Positions 44,369 to 53,704 of a DNA stretch of 64,000 bases are shown here, piece after piece. The stretch spans positions 48,329-112,328 of the forward strand of contig NZ_FNBG01000017.1 in the NCBI RefSeq assembly GCF_900102215.1, in the 5' to 3' direction. Below the pieces are notes generated by a model that saw only the letters and a list, made by a program, of their open reading frames with translations, ran no database searches and was not told the DNA's origin. The position numbers were made by a program, and so were the translations under genes. Source of the stretch: Fontibacillus panacisegetis (GTDB lineage: Bacteria; Bacillota; Bacilli; Paenibacillales; Paenibacillaceae). Numbering within the stretch: the stretch's first letter is position 1; the number at the start of each line of letters is the position of its first letter.

Positions 44369-45037
44369 TTAGAGCGTCTCAACCAATTTCTGAATCTTTG
44401 AGTGGGAAATTAAATATACAGGACCCATTATTTCTATTTTGCCGTCCTTTACACGTATAGCGCTCTCCTGTTCTGCCGCATAAACATCAATCTCTTCAGA
44501 CAAGGGGAACAGGTAGCCTTGAACAAACGTGGCGTAGTCGCGTTTAGAATGAGATTCATAGGCAAAATGATCAAAGCCAATACCATCATAAATAGTACTT
44601 GTTTCAACTTCATAGCCAGTGTTTATCAAGCTTAACCATTTTGCAGCCATGTTTATCGCACCGGCGCTGGCACCCATTATAACGGCATTGCTGTTCTTAA
44701 TAACATCCGATAATTCATATTCCGCCAAAAAATCGTTCTGCAAAACAGGATCTCCACCGCATAAAAAAATGACAGAAGCGTTTTGAATTAATCGCTGGGC
44801 ATCTTCCTTCTGCATGCGGTAATCAATGAAATGATATTCATTAAAAATAATGTTAGCCTGATTCAACCATGTCCATTCAGAAATATCATCAATGTTAATT
44901 TTCTCACCTGTATAACCAGACGGTGTAGCGCTAATCATAACAAGCGATTTTCTGTCTTGTATATCCTCATGCAAACATTGGACCAGCTTCTCTGGAAAAA
45001 AATCATTAAACCAACTGAGATAGTAGTGAGTTTTCAA
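44369..45037 (-). CDS. Peptidase E-like (S51) protein
   Basis: The 222-residue protein resembles peptidase S51/class I glutamine-amidotransferase-like proteins: FLCGGDPVLQNDFL and the nucleophile elbow MGASAGAINM with its Ser. The catalytic His follows further on (DHFAYESHSKRD). The family includes alpha-aspartyl dipeptidases and cyanophycinases. TTG 45037 start is behind GGAGGTAAT. Intergenic repeats lie on both sides. Confidence 0.8.
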   Translation of the reverse strand: MKTHYYLSWFNDFFPEKLVQCLHEDIQDRKSLVMISATPSGYTGEKINIDDISEWTWLNQANIIFNEYHFIDYRMQKEDAQRLIQNASVIFLCGGDPVLQNDFLAEYELSDVIKNSNAVIMGASAGAINMAAKWLSLINTGYEVETSTIYDGIGFDHFAYESHSKRDYATFVQGYLFPLSEEIDVYAAEQESAIRVKDGKIEIMGPVYLISHSKIQKLVETL

Positions 45038-45430
45038 ACTTAATTACCTCCATATGTACTATTTACATTCATCCATTCTTAACGATAAAACATATTATAC
45101 ACGCTAGAAAGATGAACGGTTCTTCAGCCATTTCGTTTACACACCCTTGTACACTTTTCATAAATCCAACTCTATATTACCATAACATGGAAATGAAGTA
45201 TGAGAAATATGTTTCCACGTTAACCTGCCCGTTAGTTCAATAAAAAGAACGCTCCCGCACCTTCGCTTGGGCTACGTCCTCCTCATTATATTCCATTTCC
45301 AATCATCTATTAAAGAACGTACGTGGGTAGCATGTAGTGCTTAAACAGGGGACTTATCTTAACCTAAGCACTAAGAAAATACTTTATTTTCTCAGTTTAT
45401 CAAGACCTAGATTTAGGAAAGTCAGATATA

Positions 45431-45478
45431 ATAAAGGGTTCCACATATTATACATGACTAATATGTGGAACCCTTTAT
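45431..45478. terminator. 20-bp perfect inverted repeat
   Basis: ATAAAGGGTTCCACATATTA is perfectly inverted after an 8-base loop. It could end the minus-strand transcript of the DJ-1-like gene. Its stem is unusually long and it lacks a strong T-tract. Confidence 0.55.
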
Positions 45479-45554
45479 GCTTAACTATCGTACTCCGTTA
45501 GAATTCCTGTGGAACGAATATTTTAAGTCACATTGTTACTCATGTGGCATCTTG

Positions 45555-45644
45555 TCACACACTGTTATAAATGGTGAAAGTCGTTGGGTGTTCCATTCTT
45601 GTATATTTACCTGACACTCCCATATCTTTTATGCTTTCAGTCAT
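45555..45644 (-). CDS. Possible 29-residue peptide
   Basis: ATG 45644 sits 5-6 bases after a strong AAGGAGGAG site. The frame reads MTESIKDMGVSGKYTRMEHP then TTFTIYNSV and stops. It lies directly downstream of the DJ-1-like gene with the same orientation. No homologue is recognised; the good ribosome binding site is the only support, and it may be the remnant of a longer gene. Confidence 0.35.
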   Translation of the reverse strand: MTESIKDMGVSGKYTRMEHPTTFTIYNSV

Positions 45645-45672
45645 TTTTACTCCTCCTTAAATGCTGATACCT

Positions 45673-46299
45673 TCATTGTATTGAATTCATCAACTCATAG
45701 TAATATTTAGAATCACTAGTCTTATTAAGGCTATACCAGGCGTCTAATGTTTTTGGAGAAAACACATCCAAAGCTTTCAAGATGTGTGCAGAAAATTCCA
45801 ACGGAGCTATTCCAGATGCTGTGATCAGTTTTCCATCAGTTACAGCAGACTCCATTTTGTAATACTTTTCTCCTGTATAAGTGGGACAGATCATTTTAAG
45901 GTATTCCAGATCATTGCTTGTATGCCCACGTGAATTCAGCAATCCTGTCTGGGCAAGTCCCATTGTAGCACCACAAATCGCTGCAACCCATATACCTTCC
46001 CTTAAACACCTCTCAGCGATTTTTAAGAGGGGGTGGTGAATGGTTTCTGTCCATGTATCTCCACCGGGTAAAATCAATAGATCTGATCTTTCAATGCTGC
46101 ACTCATCCAATTTGATGTCAGGCAGTATTTTCAATCCGCCCATTGTAGTTACTGGAGTCTTATCAATTCCCACGGTAACTATTTTTGATGGGGCCAGCCC
46201 CTTTTTATAATATCTTCCCGAGTTCAGTTCGGCAGTTAAGTAGCCTACTTCCCAGTCTGCCATTGTGTCAAACACATAAAGATATACCGTATTATTCAT
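45673..46299 (-). CDS. DJ-1/PfpI-family protein
   Basis: I start at ATG 46299 (MNNTVYLYVFDTMADWEVGY) behind AAGGAG; the longer frame is unsupported. The 208-residue protein has the elbow Cys in VAAICGATMGLAQ and an acidic residue in DWEVG, the arrangement of DJ-1/PfpI proteins such as YdeA. Members act as glyoxalases, deglycases or stress chaperones. It is divergent neither way from, but lies downstream of, the WYL regulator on the same strand. Confidence 0.85.
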   Translation of the reverse strand: MNNTVYLYVFDTMADWEVGYLTAELNSGRYYKKGLAPSKIVTVGIDKTPVTTMGGLKILPDIKLDECSIERSDLLILPGGDTWTETIHHPLLKIAERCLREGIWVAAICGATMGLAQTGLLNSRGHTSNDLEYLKMICPTYTGEKYYKMESAVTDGKLITASGIAPLEFSAHILKALDVFSPKTLDAWYSLNKTSDSKYYYELMNSIQ

Positions 46300-46412
46300 T
46301 TGCAAGTTCTCCTTATTATACAATTCATCAAGTGATACCAACCATCCATCGGTAATCAATGATAATCATCATTATAAAATGACTTCACTGACATCCGCTG
46401 TCAGTGAAGCTA

Positions 46413-47375
46413 TTAAAGTTGATAATATTCCATTAACTCCGACACAACACCAACAAGTTTTTCCTTCAAACTCTGTGGTTCGATTACTTGAATGGATTTC
46501 CCGTAGGATAAGAGAAAATAAGGAACATAGGTATGAATTGATTTTTCCTCAAGTAAAAAGATTGCTTGATTTGATGTACGCTCTTTCAGATGATGCCCCA
46601 AAAACCAATGCAGGCATAAGTCATCCAACGCCTCTGACCTACCTTCGATAATTAAAGCAATTAACCCGTCCTTGCCGACTAAATCAGGTAATAGATTTCT
46701 CAAAAAAAATTCCCGAGCCAAAAAAGCTTCGGAACGCTTAAATATGTTTTGAGTACGCTTGATTTGTAAAATCCGTTCTACCCGAAAGCTGCGGATCTCA
46801 TTTCTCAGGTGGCAAAATGCAACAATATACCATTTATTGTTCCAGTAAACCATTCCATAGGGATCTATCACCCTAGTCTTGGGTTGATCATCACGGCGTG
46901 TGCGATAATCAATTTCTACAGAGAATTCGTTTGCTACAGCTTGCTCCAATTCCGCCAATACTGGCTGAATAGAAGGGTCTCCCATACGGTTTATAACTTC
47001 AAATCCGGCTAAATGACGGCTGAGAACACTTTCCTGTTCCTGATTCGAATACATTTTCAATTTGGATGTCGCATTACCTAATGCCTCACTCAAAGGGTAT
47101 CCGGCTTCTTTTGCAAAAACAGCAGCATGAAGAAGTGCTTTTTTTTCTTCAATATCAAATAGCAGAGGTGCTCTGATAAAATTATTCAGCAAGCTATACC
47201 CGCCATTATGACCAGTGTCGGATATTATAGGCACTCCACTGGCACCTAGCGCATCAATATACCGATAGACTGTCCTTATATTTATTTCTAACTTTTCGGA
47301 TATTTGTTTTGCGGTCATTTTAACGCCCGAATTCAGCATCCATAGGATTGCCAGCATATTATCGTTTTTTGGCAT
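46413..47375 (-). CDS. YafY-like HTH-WYL regulator
   Basis: The 320-residue protein starts at ATG 47375 (MPKNDNMLAILWMLNSGVKM) with GAGGT upstream. It has an HTH_11 domain (MTAKQISEKLEINIRTVYRY), a linker, a WYL domain (DPYGMVYWNNKWYIVAFCH) and the C-terminal WCX extension. WYL proteins bind nucleic-acid or nucleotide ligands and control DNA-damage and stress genes. The DJ-1-like gene 113 bases downstream is a probable target. Confidence 0.88.
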   Translation of the reverse strand: MPKNDNMLAILWMLNSGVKMTAKQISEKLEINIRTVYRYIDALGASGVPIISDTGHNGGYSLLNNFIRAPLLFDIEEKKALLHAAVFAKEAGYPLSEALGNATSKLKMYSNQEQESVLSRHLAGFEVINRMGDPSIQPVLAELEQAVANEFSVEIDYRTRRDDQPKTRVIDPYGMVYWNNKWYIVAFCHLRNEIRSFRVERILQIKRTQNIFKRSEAFLAREFFLRNLLPDLVGKDGLIALIIEGRSEALDDLCLHWFLGHHLKERTSNQAIFLLEEKSIHTYVPYFLLSYGKSIQVIEPQSLKEKLVGVVSELMEYYQL

Positions 47376-47408
47376 CACATATACCTCATCTTTTATATTG
47401 TTTGGCAA

Positions 47409-47626
47409 CTTCTATCATTTTTGAGGTTGATTGAATATGAATTTCGTACTTAGGTACGTCCATTTCAGAGAGACCTACAGCTAAATCTTTACAAAGGCTG
47501 CCGCCGTTACAAGTCAAACAAGCTCATATAATGAACTAACCATCCTCTATTTACGTTACTACAATTAACCTAGTCTAGAACTTTATTTTCTCCTGACAGC
47601 AAGCTGTTGCTTGCTAAACTTTAGTC
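47409..47626. other. Intergenic region without recognised features
   Basis: No gene, hairpin or strong promoter was recognised. A variant of the S2 left arm (ATGAACTAACC) occurs near 47531. Confidence 0.4.
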
Positions 47627-49009
47627 TCACTTTTTTTTCGATTCTTCCTTTAAGGCTTTGTCCATAAGCTCCTGCCCATCTTTCTGGGCAGTTTGCAACG
47701 CATCATCAATGGACTTTTTATTTTCTCTGACTAACGCTATTTCTCTTTCCATAATCGGAATAAATCCTATATTAAATGCAGCGGGAATCCTTTTAAATTC
47801 CTCGTAATAATTAAAACGATCCATATTAGGTTTTAACTTATAAAACACATCCATACTGTAGCCTTCAGAATCTTGATAAGCCCCTATTCGGGACAAGAGG
47901 AGACCGTTACTCATGCTTTTGGATTTATTCTTCGCATACTCTTCCCCATTAGCAAATTTGATAAACTCCCATGCTGCTTCAACATTAGTAGAATTAGCCC
48001 GGATCGTCATAATTTGATACAAAAAAAAGGTGCTGCTTCTCTCAGGATCAGCAGAATTGACAGGACCCGTTACCATCCCCAACTCAAATGGCTTGTAATT
48101 TTGTACAGAGGTTTTTGCCTGCTTTATTTGCTCAAGGGTATATGGACCGCCCACTACCATAGCAAAACGTCCCATTATAAACGGTTGATTTTTTAATTGA
48201 TCTTCTGGGGTAACAACCCCCTTAGATCCATTTTGTTCAGGGATGTAAACCGTATTAGAATTCAATCCGTCCAAAACAAGCTGGTACATCTTTCTCCAGG
48301 ATTCCGTATTAATTGTTACTTCCAAGGTATTGGGGTTAACCATCATGATACCTTCATTATTAGCTATATTTTGAACTATTCTATTAAAACTCATAGAGAA
48401 TTGTTCACCATAACCATACACTCGAGTATTTCCATCACCTTCAGTTGGAAAACGGCGGGCTAAATCGTAGATGTTCTCCCACGTCATTCCGTCATGCGGC
48501 AGTTCTATTCCATATTTCTTAAATAAATCCGCATTATAAAAAACAACAGCCTGGCCAAAAGTAGGTGATAAACCATATAACTTCCCATTCCCGTCCTTTT
48601 TGACCAGTTCGAGCAGTGCAGGGTATATGGTCTCCGTATTATATTGATCTCGTTCAATTAATGAGTCTAGTTCCATCAATTTTTCTTCGGCGGCATAGGC
48701 TTTAAAGTTGCTTGAATTTAGCAAAATGACATCTGGTTGTTCCTTTTCTATAAGCTCATCAAAAGCTGCAACCGGATCGGAGGCTTTAGATAGAGATTGG
48801 GTACTTACAACTTCTATTTCAATATGAGAGTTTTTCAGCAGAAATAGGTTTCCATAATCCTGGAAAAACTGATCTTGGTTATAGTACATCACTTTTAGAT
48901 TCATAGGTTCATCATCTTTTAATACTGTGTTTCCATTAGTACAGCCTGCAATCACCATACCGCTCATAAGTAAAAGCAGCAGTAGCTGTTGCAATACTTT
49001 CACCCTCAT
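47627..49009 (-). CDS. Extracellular solute-binding lipoprotein
   Basis: The 460-residue protein starts at ATG 49009 behind AGGAGG. It has a lipoprotein signal with lipobox VIAGC (mature Cys about residue 23) and a family 1 solute-binding fold (LYGLSPTFGQAVVFYNADLF; FGMVTGPVNSADPERSS near the C-terminal lobe). It would capture a sugar or oligosaccharide at the outer membrane face for an ABC importer. No permease or ATPase gene is adjacent, so it is an orphan here. Confidence 0.88.
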   Translation of the reverse strand: MRVKVLQQLLLLLLMSGMVIAGCTNGNTVLKDDEPMNLKVMYYNQDQFFQDYGNLFLLKNSHIEIEVVSTQSLSKASDPVAAFDELIEKEQPDVILLNSSNFKAYAAEEKLMELDSLIERDQYNTETIYPALLELVKKDGNGKLYGLSPTFGQAVVFYNADLFKKYGIELPHDGMTWENIYDLARRFPTEGDGNTRVYGYGEQFSMSFNRIVQNIANNEGIMMVNPNTLEVTINTESWRKMYQLVLDGLNSNTVYIPEQNGSKGVVTPEDQLKNQPFIMGRFAMVVGGPYTLEQIKQAKTSVQNYKPFELGMVTGPVNSADPERSSTFFLYQIMTIRANSTNVEAAWEFIKFANGEEYAKNKSKSMSNGLLLSRIGAYQDSEGYSMDVFYKLKPNMDRFNYYEEFKRIPAAFNIGFIPIMEREIALVRENKKSIDDALQTAQKDGQELMDKALKEESKKK

Positions 49010-49028
49010 TATGAACCTCCTGATCAAG

Positions 49029-49556
49029 TTATACATTTAGTCTTTTCTTTATCATTCTAATTTGACCTCTATGATTGATTTCATCTTCAAACACATGGAA
49101 CCACATAAAGTAATGATTAGCTTGCTTTTGATACCAAAATTCCTCCTCTTGATACAGCCAATCATCATTAACGGTTCTAAAAAATTCGTAGGTCCGATTT
49201 CTCACCTCATTTAATTTATCTAAATAATAATTGAGATTATTTCCACGAATCTTTCTCCGTCCTTCTTCACCTAGCTCCAATGCTGCTCCCCAGATCAACA
49301 TTTCTTCATCATTTAATTCTCTCTTCTCAAAGGTTCCAACTTGATACGCATATTCTACTGCTGCGAAATGCATCAATAATGCACCTATTGAATTGCTTTC
49401 GGAGTCTAATAAAAAGTCTAACTGATCTACAGTTAAGTTTTCTGTAGTTTCTAATGTTGTATACCTTACATAATTCATCATGGACAATAAACGACTTATT
49501 TGAGGAGTATAACCAGGTATGTCAGTAATTAAATAAATTTTATCCATATCGATCAT
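49029..49556 (-). CDS. DinB-family protein
   Basis: The 175-residue four-helix protein has the DinB-like His positions (LLMHFAAVEYAY, HYFMWFHVFEDEINHRGQI). DinB/YfiT members bind a divalent metal and include bacillithiol-dependent transferases. ATG 49556 is 7 bases after GGAGG. It precedes the solute-binding protein gene, whose start overlaps its end. Confidence 0.85.
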   Translation of the reverse strand: MIDMDKIYLITDIPGYTPQISRLLSMMNYVRYTTLETTENLTVDQLDFLLDSESNSIGALLMHFAAVEYAYQVGTFEKRELNDEEMLIWGAALELGEEGRRKIRGNNLNYYLDKLNEVRNRTYEFFRTVNDDWLYQEEEFWYQKQANHYFMWFHVFEDEINHRGQIRMIKKRLNV

Positions 49557-49663
49557 GTCTTTTCCTCCAATTTCTATTTGCTTCTCTTGTAAATAAATCT
49601 CTCTTAATCTCTGGCAACTCCATAAAATTCACTTCACATGTGTCAAAGTTTTTGCTCTTCTAT

Positions 49664-50083
49664 TCATAAAAATGTCATATGATTTTTATCTTCTTTATAA
49701 TATTCTATTCGGTCTTTCAACTGCCCTGTATGGAACTCAAACTTATGACCATCAGGGTCTGCGAAGTAAATTGACTTCTTGTCTCGCTCGTCTCGTTCTC
49801 TTCCAGGCAGAATATTAACTTTTAACTCCATCAATTTTTCTTTATAGGCTTCAAATGCTTCATCATCTATTGTAAAAGCAATATGAGTGTACGAGTAATG
49901 AATTTCATTTCTTTCAATATCCGGTTCTTCATTTAATGCGAGCCATAGTCCATTTAAATCAAAATAAGCTAATTTCTTACCCTTGACTAAAAGGTTGGCC
50001 CCAAATACTTGCTTATAAAAATCGATAGAGCGTTCTAAGCTGGAAACAGAAAAACAAATATGATTAATACCTTGGATTTGCAA
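49664..50083 (-). CDS. fosB: FosB-type metallothiol transferase (fosfomycin resistance)
   Basis: The 139-residue VOC protein has the FosB metal ligands H8 (GINHICF), H67 (YTHIAF) and E116 (HKFEFHTG). The segments [14 protein letters not shown] and [20 protein letters not shown] match FosB closely. FosB adds bacillithiol or cysteine to fosfomycin with Mg/Mn, opening its epoxide. TTG start 50083 behind GGGGGTGA. The upstream VOC gene ends 3 bases before, so they are co-transcribed. Confidence 0.9.
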   Translation of the reverse strand: MQIQGINHICFSVSSLERSIDFYKQVFGANLLVKGKKLAYFDLNGLWLALNEEPDIERNEIHYSYTHIAFTIDDEAFEAYKEKLMELKVNILPGRERDERDKKSIYFADPDGHKFEFHTGQLKDRIEYYKEDKNHMTFL

Positions 50084-50085
50084 AA

Positions 50086-50550
50086 TTATTCACCCCCAAG
50101 TAATTGCTCCCATTCTTCAATTGATAACTTGGCTGTTATGTTCTTCAATCTATCCGGGACCTCAATAAAACACATCAATTCCAAACTGTTGCCATCTGGA
50201 TCATTAAAGTATACTGATGCATTTCCTTGATTGGGCCGTACAAAAGGTTCGATAGAATCTCTTGATCCAAATGGCACAGGTTCTATTTGAATCTCTTGAA
50301 GCCAGTTCAAACTATTTTTTAAATCCTCATAACTTACTCGAAATGCTACATGTCTTAAAGATGGATGATATGGTGTTAAAAATTCCTTACCCTGCCACAG
50401 ACCAATCCAACTTTTCTCCTTCTCAATCCAAAAGAATGCAGTATCTTCATCTCTCCATGCAAGCTCTAAACCTAACTTAGAGTAAAATTCGATAGATTCC
50501 TTCATGTTCTTTACAGGCAAATGAGCTTCATATAAACCTTGTATCATCAA
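50086..50550 (-). CDS. VOC-family protein
   Basis: The 154-residue glyoxalase-fold protein begins [20 protein letters not shown] and has [11 protein letters not shown] and [16 protein letters not shown], the usual metal-site framework (H in YEAHLPV, H in LRHVAF, E in SLELM). The function may be a dioxygenase, isomerase or resistance protein. TTG 50550 or ATG 50547 start. It is upstream of fosB with a 2-base gap. Confidence 0.82.
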   Translation of the reverse strand: MMIQGLYEAHLPVKNMKESIEFYSKLGLELAWRDEDTAFFWIEKEKSWIGLWQGKEFLTPYHPSLRHVAFRVSYEDLKNSLNWLQEIQIEPVPFGSRDSIEPFVRPNQGNASVYFNDPDGNSLELMCFIEVPDRLKNITAKLSIEEWEQLLGGE

Positions 50551-50585
50551 CGCATTTTATCTCCTTTAACTATTACTGATAACGT

Positions 50586-50924
50586 TCAGATATTTATATT
50601 GATATGTTCAGATACTCTGGATATCAACAAATCAATGAGTTCCTCATCCATATATTCATATTCATCTGGAATGTCTAACCTTATTACTCTCTTGTCTTGT
50701 AGTTCTTCTCTATATCTTTGTTGTAATTTTGCTTGATGCTTCTTTTCCATAACAAAAATGATATCAGCCCATCCAATATGTCCTGCTGTAACCTTTACTC
50801 TAGCATTTTCTTCTGTTCCCGCCGAACGCACTTGATAGGCTGCTAATCCACTAAAAATTTTCTCTGCGGTTAAGCTACGCCATTTATTTCTGCTGCACAC
50901 AAACAATAATTTAATATCTGTCAC
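50586..50924 (-). CDS. Low-molecular-weight phosphatase-like protein
   Basis: The 112-residue protein has the CX5R phosphatase loop at its N-terminus (FVCSRNKWRSLTAE; C10, R16) and a general-acid Asp near the C-terminal side (RLDIPDEYEYMD). It is shorter than standard LMW-PTPs (about 150) but matches the group found near GNAT genes in Bacilli. GTG start at 50924. Substrate unknown. Confidence 0.75.
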   Translation of the reverse strand: MTDIKLLFVCSRNKWRSLTAEKIFSGLAAYQVRSAGTEENARVKVTAGHIGWADIIFVMEKKHQAKLQQRYREELQDKRVIRLDIPDEYEYMDEELIDLLISRVSEHININI

Positions 50925-50936
50925 CCCGCAGATTTT

Positions 50937-51482
50937 TTACACATTCGATTTATCTAACTTCCATCCGATCTCTTGACTCCAGCGATTTGCCTTTTGCATA
51001 ATATTCCATACTATTTCTGTTTTCCCTTCAACATACAGTTCTCTGCGATTTCCATATTGCTTTGCAAGATCATGCTTAACCTGGGCATATTCATTTCGTT
51101 CATTTTCATGTTTTCTTAAATAATCCCTAAATAACAAATTAAATTGTTCTGACCAACTTCCCGATTCCCTTACGTGAATATGAGTTCTTCTCATTCCTTC
51201 TGATTCTCTAAAATATCTTTTAGTTAAGTCTGGATTATCTTGTCTATAAATAAACCCCAAAGATTCCAATCCATTCTTGACTTCTTCGATATTAGCTAGA
51301 TTTAACACAGATATTTGAATATCAATAATCGGTTTAGCAGCTAATCCAACCACGGCCGTTGATCCAATATGATCCATTCTTACTATATAATTTCCTATTA
51401 CATTTAAAATTTGACTACGCAGCTCCTCAAACATCACAGACCACTTCTCATTGTAAGGCTCGATAATTATTACATCCTTCAT
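50937..51482 (-). CDS. GrpB/nucleotidyltransferase-like protein
   Basis: The 181-residue protein has the GrpB pattern: VIIEPYNEKWSVMFEELRSQ, RMDHIGSTAVVGLAAKPIID (nucleotidyltransferase-like) and YFRESEGMRRTHIHV. The function of GrpB proteins is not established; some act with coenzyme A metabolism. ATG 51482 follows GGAGGTC. Confidence 0.85.
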   Translation of the reverse strand: MKDVIIIEPYNEKWSVMFEELRSQILNVIGNYIVRMDHIGSTAVVGLAAKPIIDIQISVLNLANIEEVKNGLESLGFIYRQDNPDLTKRYFRESEGMRRTHIHVRESGSWSEQFNLLFRDYLRKHENERNEYAQVKHDLAKQYGNRRELYVEGKTEIVWNIMQKANRWSQEIGWKLDKSNV

Positions 51483-51618
51483 TTTCGACCTCCAGGCGAA
51501 TGAAAAAATATGTTGTCTCCCTACACTTCAACTATTCCTGCCACAGTATATAGATAATCAATTAAAAATCCATGCAAGACAGTAGCGCACAGCGAAAAAT
51601 GTGAATGTTTAATAAAAC

Positions 51619-51680
51619 GACCCAGCCCTAGATGCTCTTATCTTAGGCTGGGTCACTTGTTGTATGAGCTTCTTCGTCAG
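51619..51680. repeat. R2 dispersed repeat, copy 2
   Basis: GACCCAGCCCTAGATGCTCT...ATCTTAGGCTGGGTC forms a 15-bp hairpin with two mismatches, followed by GAGCTTCTTCG. It lies between the GrpB and RidA genes. Confidence 0.65.
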
Positions 51681-51684
51681 CTTA

Positions 51685-52080
51685 CTATCCATTTTCATTT
51701 AATATTGCATGTACTTCTATCTCAACCAATAATTCTGGATCAATCAAACTTTTAACCTCGACCATAGTTGCTACGGGCCTAATATCTTTGAAATATTCTC
51801 CATGTGCTCTTCCTATCTCTTCCCATTTACTTATATCTGTTACAAACATCCTTGTCCTAACAACATCCGACATACTTGCGTCCACTTGATGCAAGGCTCC
51901 ATTAATCATCTCTAAAATATATTTTGTTTGCTCATATGCGTTACCTTTACCTACAACCTCTCCATCTTTCATTGAAGTTGTCCCTGCAACTTCTACAATA
52001 TTTCCAACTCTAATTGCCCTGCTATATCCTACAACTGGTTCCCAGGGTGATCCGGTTGATATTTTTATTCTCTCTGTCAT
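51685..52080 (-). CDS. RidA-family protein
   Basis: The 131-residue protein has the RidA/YjgF trimer motifs: STGSPWEPVVGYSRAIRVGN, GNAYEQTKYILEMINGALHQ and the catalytic-site Arg in VVRTRMFVTD and Glu in VEIEVHAIL. RidA hydrolyses reactive enamines from amino acid metabolism. ATG 52080 has a GGGGGAGAG site. It sits between a methyltransferase gene and the R2 repeat. Confidence 0.88.
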   Translation of the reverse strand: MTERIKISTGSPWEPVVGYSRAIRVGNIVEVAGTTSMKDGEVVGKGNAYEQTKYILEMINGALHQVDASMSDVVRTRMFVTDISKWEEIGRAHGEYFKDIRPVATMVEVKSLIDPELLVEIEVHAILNENG

Positions 52081-52124
52081 TTTACTCTCTCCCCCAAAAT
52101 ATATATATTTAAAATCTTATCAAA

Positions 52125-52892
52125 TCATTTTTTTGCTAAATACAAATCAATAGTATCATAAACGTATAATACATCGCCAAAACGTAAAATCGCTTCTTTA
52201 ATCTCGTTCTCAAATAATACTTTAGTAGTTGATGGCATTGTTCTATGATCTGAATATGTATTTAATAAGTCAATATAGTCAGACGACGAGAATGTTCTGG
52301 TTAAATGATACAATTTGAACACAATTTCTCTAAATCCATATGCCTGAATTGTTTTCTTTCGACCTTCATATCTTTCAGTATCATACTCCATAATTTGGGT
52401 ACTGGAAGGTCTATATTTTTGATATATCCTTTGAATATTCTGATGTAACTCATCATTTTCACGTGATACAAATGGGCGGTTCCATAATAATGCTAGTGTT
52501 CCACCTGTTTTTAGTAATTTGGAGACTTTAGGATAACCAATTTGTTCTGGAATCCAATGAAATGCAGTTGCTGAATAAATGATATCAATACTGCCATTTG
52601 GACATTCAAAATCTTCAAACGCAGTATTGCATACTGTAAAATTTTTATAATCTAGAAACTTCAATTTTGAATATTCTGCAAGGTCTTTTCCTAATTCAAT
52701 TGCCGTTAATTCACAGCCTGTTTCTAAAAAAGGTCTTGTTGCCTGTCCTGTTCCAATGCCAATTTCAATTGCTTTTTTGCCTTGCTCTATATGAGAATAC
52801 TCTATAATATCTTTGAATAATTCATCACAATATGTCGGTCTCCATTTTTCGTAATTTTCCACTTCCTCATTAAATGTTAATCGTTTATCCAT
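52125..52892 (-). CDS. Class I SAM-dependent methyltransferase
   Basis: The 255-residue protein starts at ATG 52892 (MDKRLTFNEEVENYEKWRPT) with AAGGATGA upstream. Motif I is AIEIGIGTGQATRPF, the acidic loop ELGKDLAEYSK and motif post-I IIYSATAFHWIPEQ, as in UbiE/trans-aconitate methyltransferase-like proteins. The acceptor is unknown. It is downstream of a membrane protein gene. Confidence 0.85.
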   Translation of the reverse strand: MDKRLTFNEEVENYEKWRPTYCDELFKDIIEYSHIEQGKKAIEIGIGTGQATRPFLETGCELTAIELGKDLAEYSKLKFLDYKNFTVCNTAFEDFECPNGSIDIIYSATAFHWIPEQIGYPKVSKLLKTGGTLALLWNRPFVSRENDELHQNIQRIYQKYRPSSTQIMEYDTERYEGRKKTIQAYGFREIVFKLYHLTRTFSSSDYIDLLNTYSDHRTMPSTTKVLFENEIKEAILRFGDVLYVYDTIDLYLAKK

Positions 52893-52995
52893 AATGTTCT
52901 TCATCCTTCCGAAAATCGTTACCACGATCAGTCCGTAAACTTCAGCAGAAATATAGAAACCATATGCAATAGTAAAACCAGTAAATTGTTTTCTT

Positions 52996-53559
52996 TTAAA
53001 TCGGGTACCACTTCAATTCATCCAATTTTGTAAAGTTTGGTTCAGCAAATCTGTATTCATATAGAAGTTTTCCTTCTTGGTTCAGAGCATTTGGAGTTAA
53101 ATCAAACCAATTGATAGTTTTATTCCATGAAAAAGTAATAGGTTCCCCTAATACCACATTTTTTCTTTGCCTCTCTCCTTCAGGTCCAACTTCTAACAAA
53201 GTCACTTCAGGGTCGTTTACTATTACACTAAAAACGGTTGCCTGCTCTTCCTCATCCGCTATAGTAGTTCCACCAATTGTTTTCACAGGATCGTTATTAT
53301 GAAAGAAAAATGTCGAAGCTCTGGAAACCCAAAGAAAACCAAGTTTCTTATTACTAATAGCTGTTATAGGTTTCTCGTTTGAATTAAAAATATAGACTGA
53401 ACCCCAGTTATAATCCACCTGATCAAGAAGAATTGAATCTTTAGGTACAAAACTATTCGCTCTTGCAGCACTTAACCCATTAATTCTATACCCACCCCAA
53501 TAAATACAGACAACCACTAGAAGAGCAGCAATAACTAACAAAACTAATCTGTTTTTCAT
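52996..53559 (-). CDS. Hypothetical membrane-anchored protein
   Basis: The 187-residue protein starts at ATG 53559 (MKNRLVLLVIAALLVVVCIY) behind GGGGGAAAAG. One N-terminal helix anchors an extracellular domain rich in beta strands (VDYNWGSVYIFN; PITFSWNKTINWFDL). No family was recognised. Located upstream of the methyltransferase gene. Confidence 0.65.
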   Translation of the reverse strand: MKNRLVLLVIAALLVVVCIYWGGYRINGLSAARANSFVPKDSILLDQVDYNWGSVYIFNSNEKPITAISNKKLGFLWVSRASTFFFHNNDPVKTIGGTTIADEEEQATVFSVIVNDPEVTLLEVGPEGERQRKNVVLGEPITFSWNKTINWFDLTPNALNQEGKLLYEYRFAEPNFTKLDELKWYPI

Positions 53560-53571
53560 CTTTTCCCCCAA

Positions 53572-53704
53572 TGTATTAATTTCGTATAACGTTAGTTATT
53601 TTCTGATGCCATTGCCATCTACCAATCACATTCAATGATTTAATTTCATTGTCGTAAAGTTGAACGTAATGTTATCAGAAGTCGAGCTTCTTAGAAACAT
53701 CGTG
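53572..53704. other. Imperfect inverted-repeat spacer
   Basis: CGTATAACGTTAG near the left end and GTAATGTTATCAG near the right, followed by GAGCTTCTTAGAAACATCG; the latter block resembles 55875-55905 (GAGGCTTAGAAACGATGTTA). Related but not identical spacers separate genes in this run. Confidence 0.4.

Larger units (their letters stand above)
45038..45672. other. Intergenic stretch with hairpin and short peptide frame
   Basis: Contains a half S2 palindrome (45229-45248), a 20-bp perfect inverted repeat (45431-45478) and a 29-codon frame listed separately. No other coding sequence was recognised. Confidence 0.5.
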
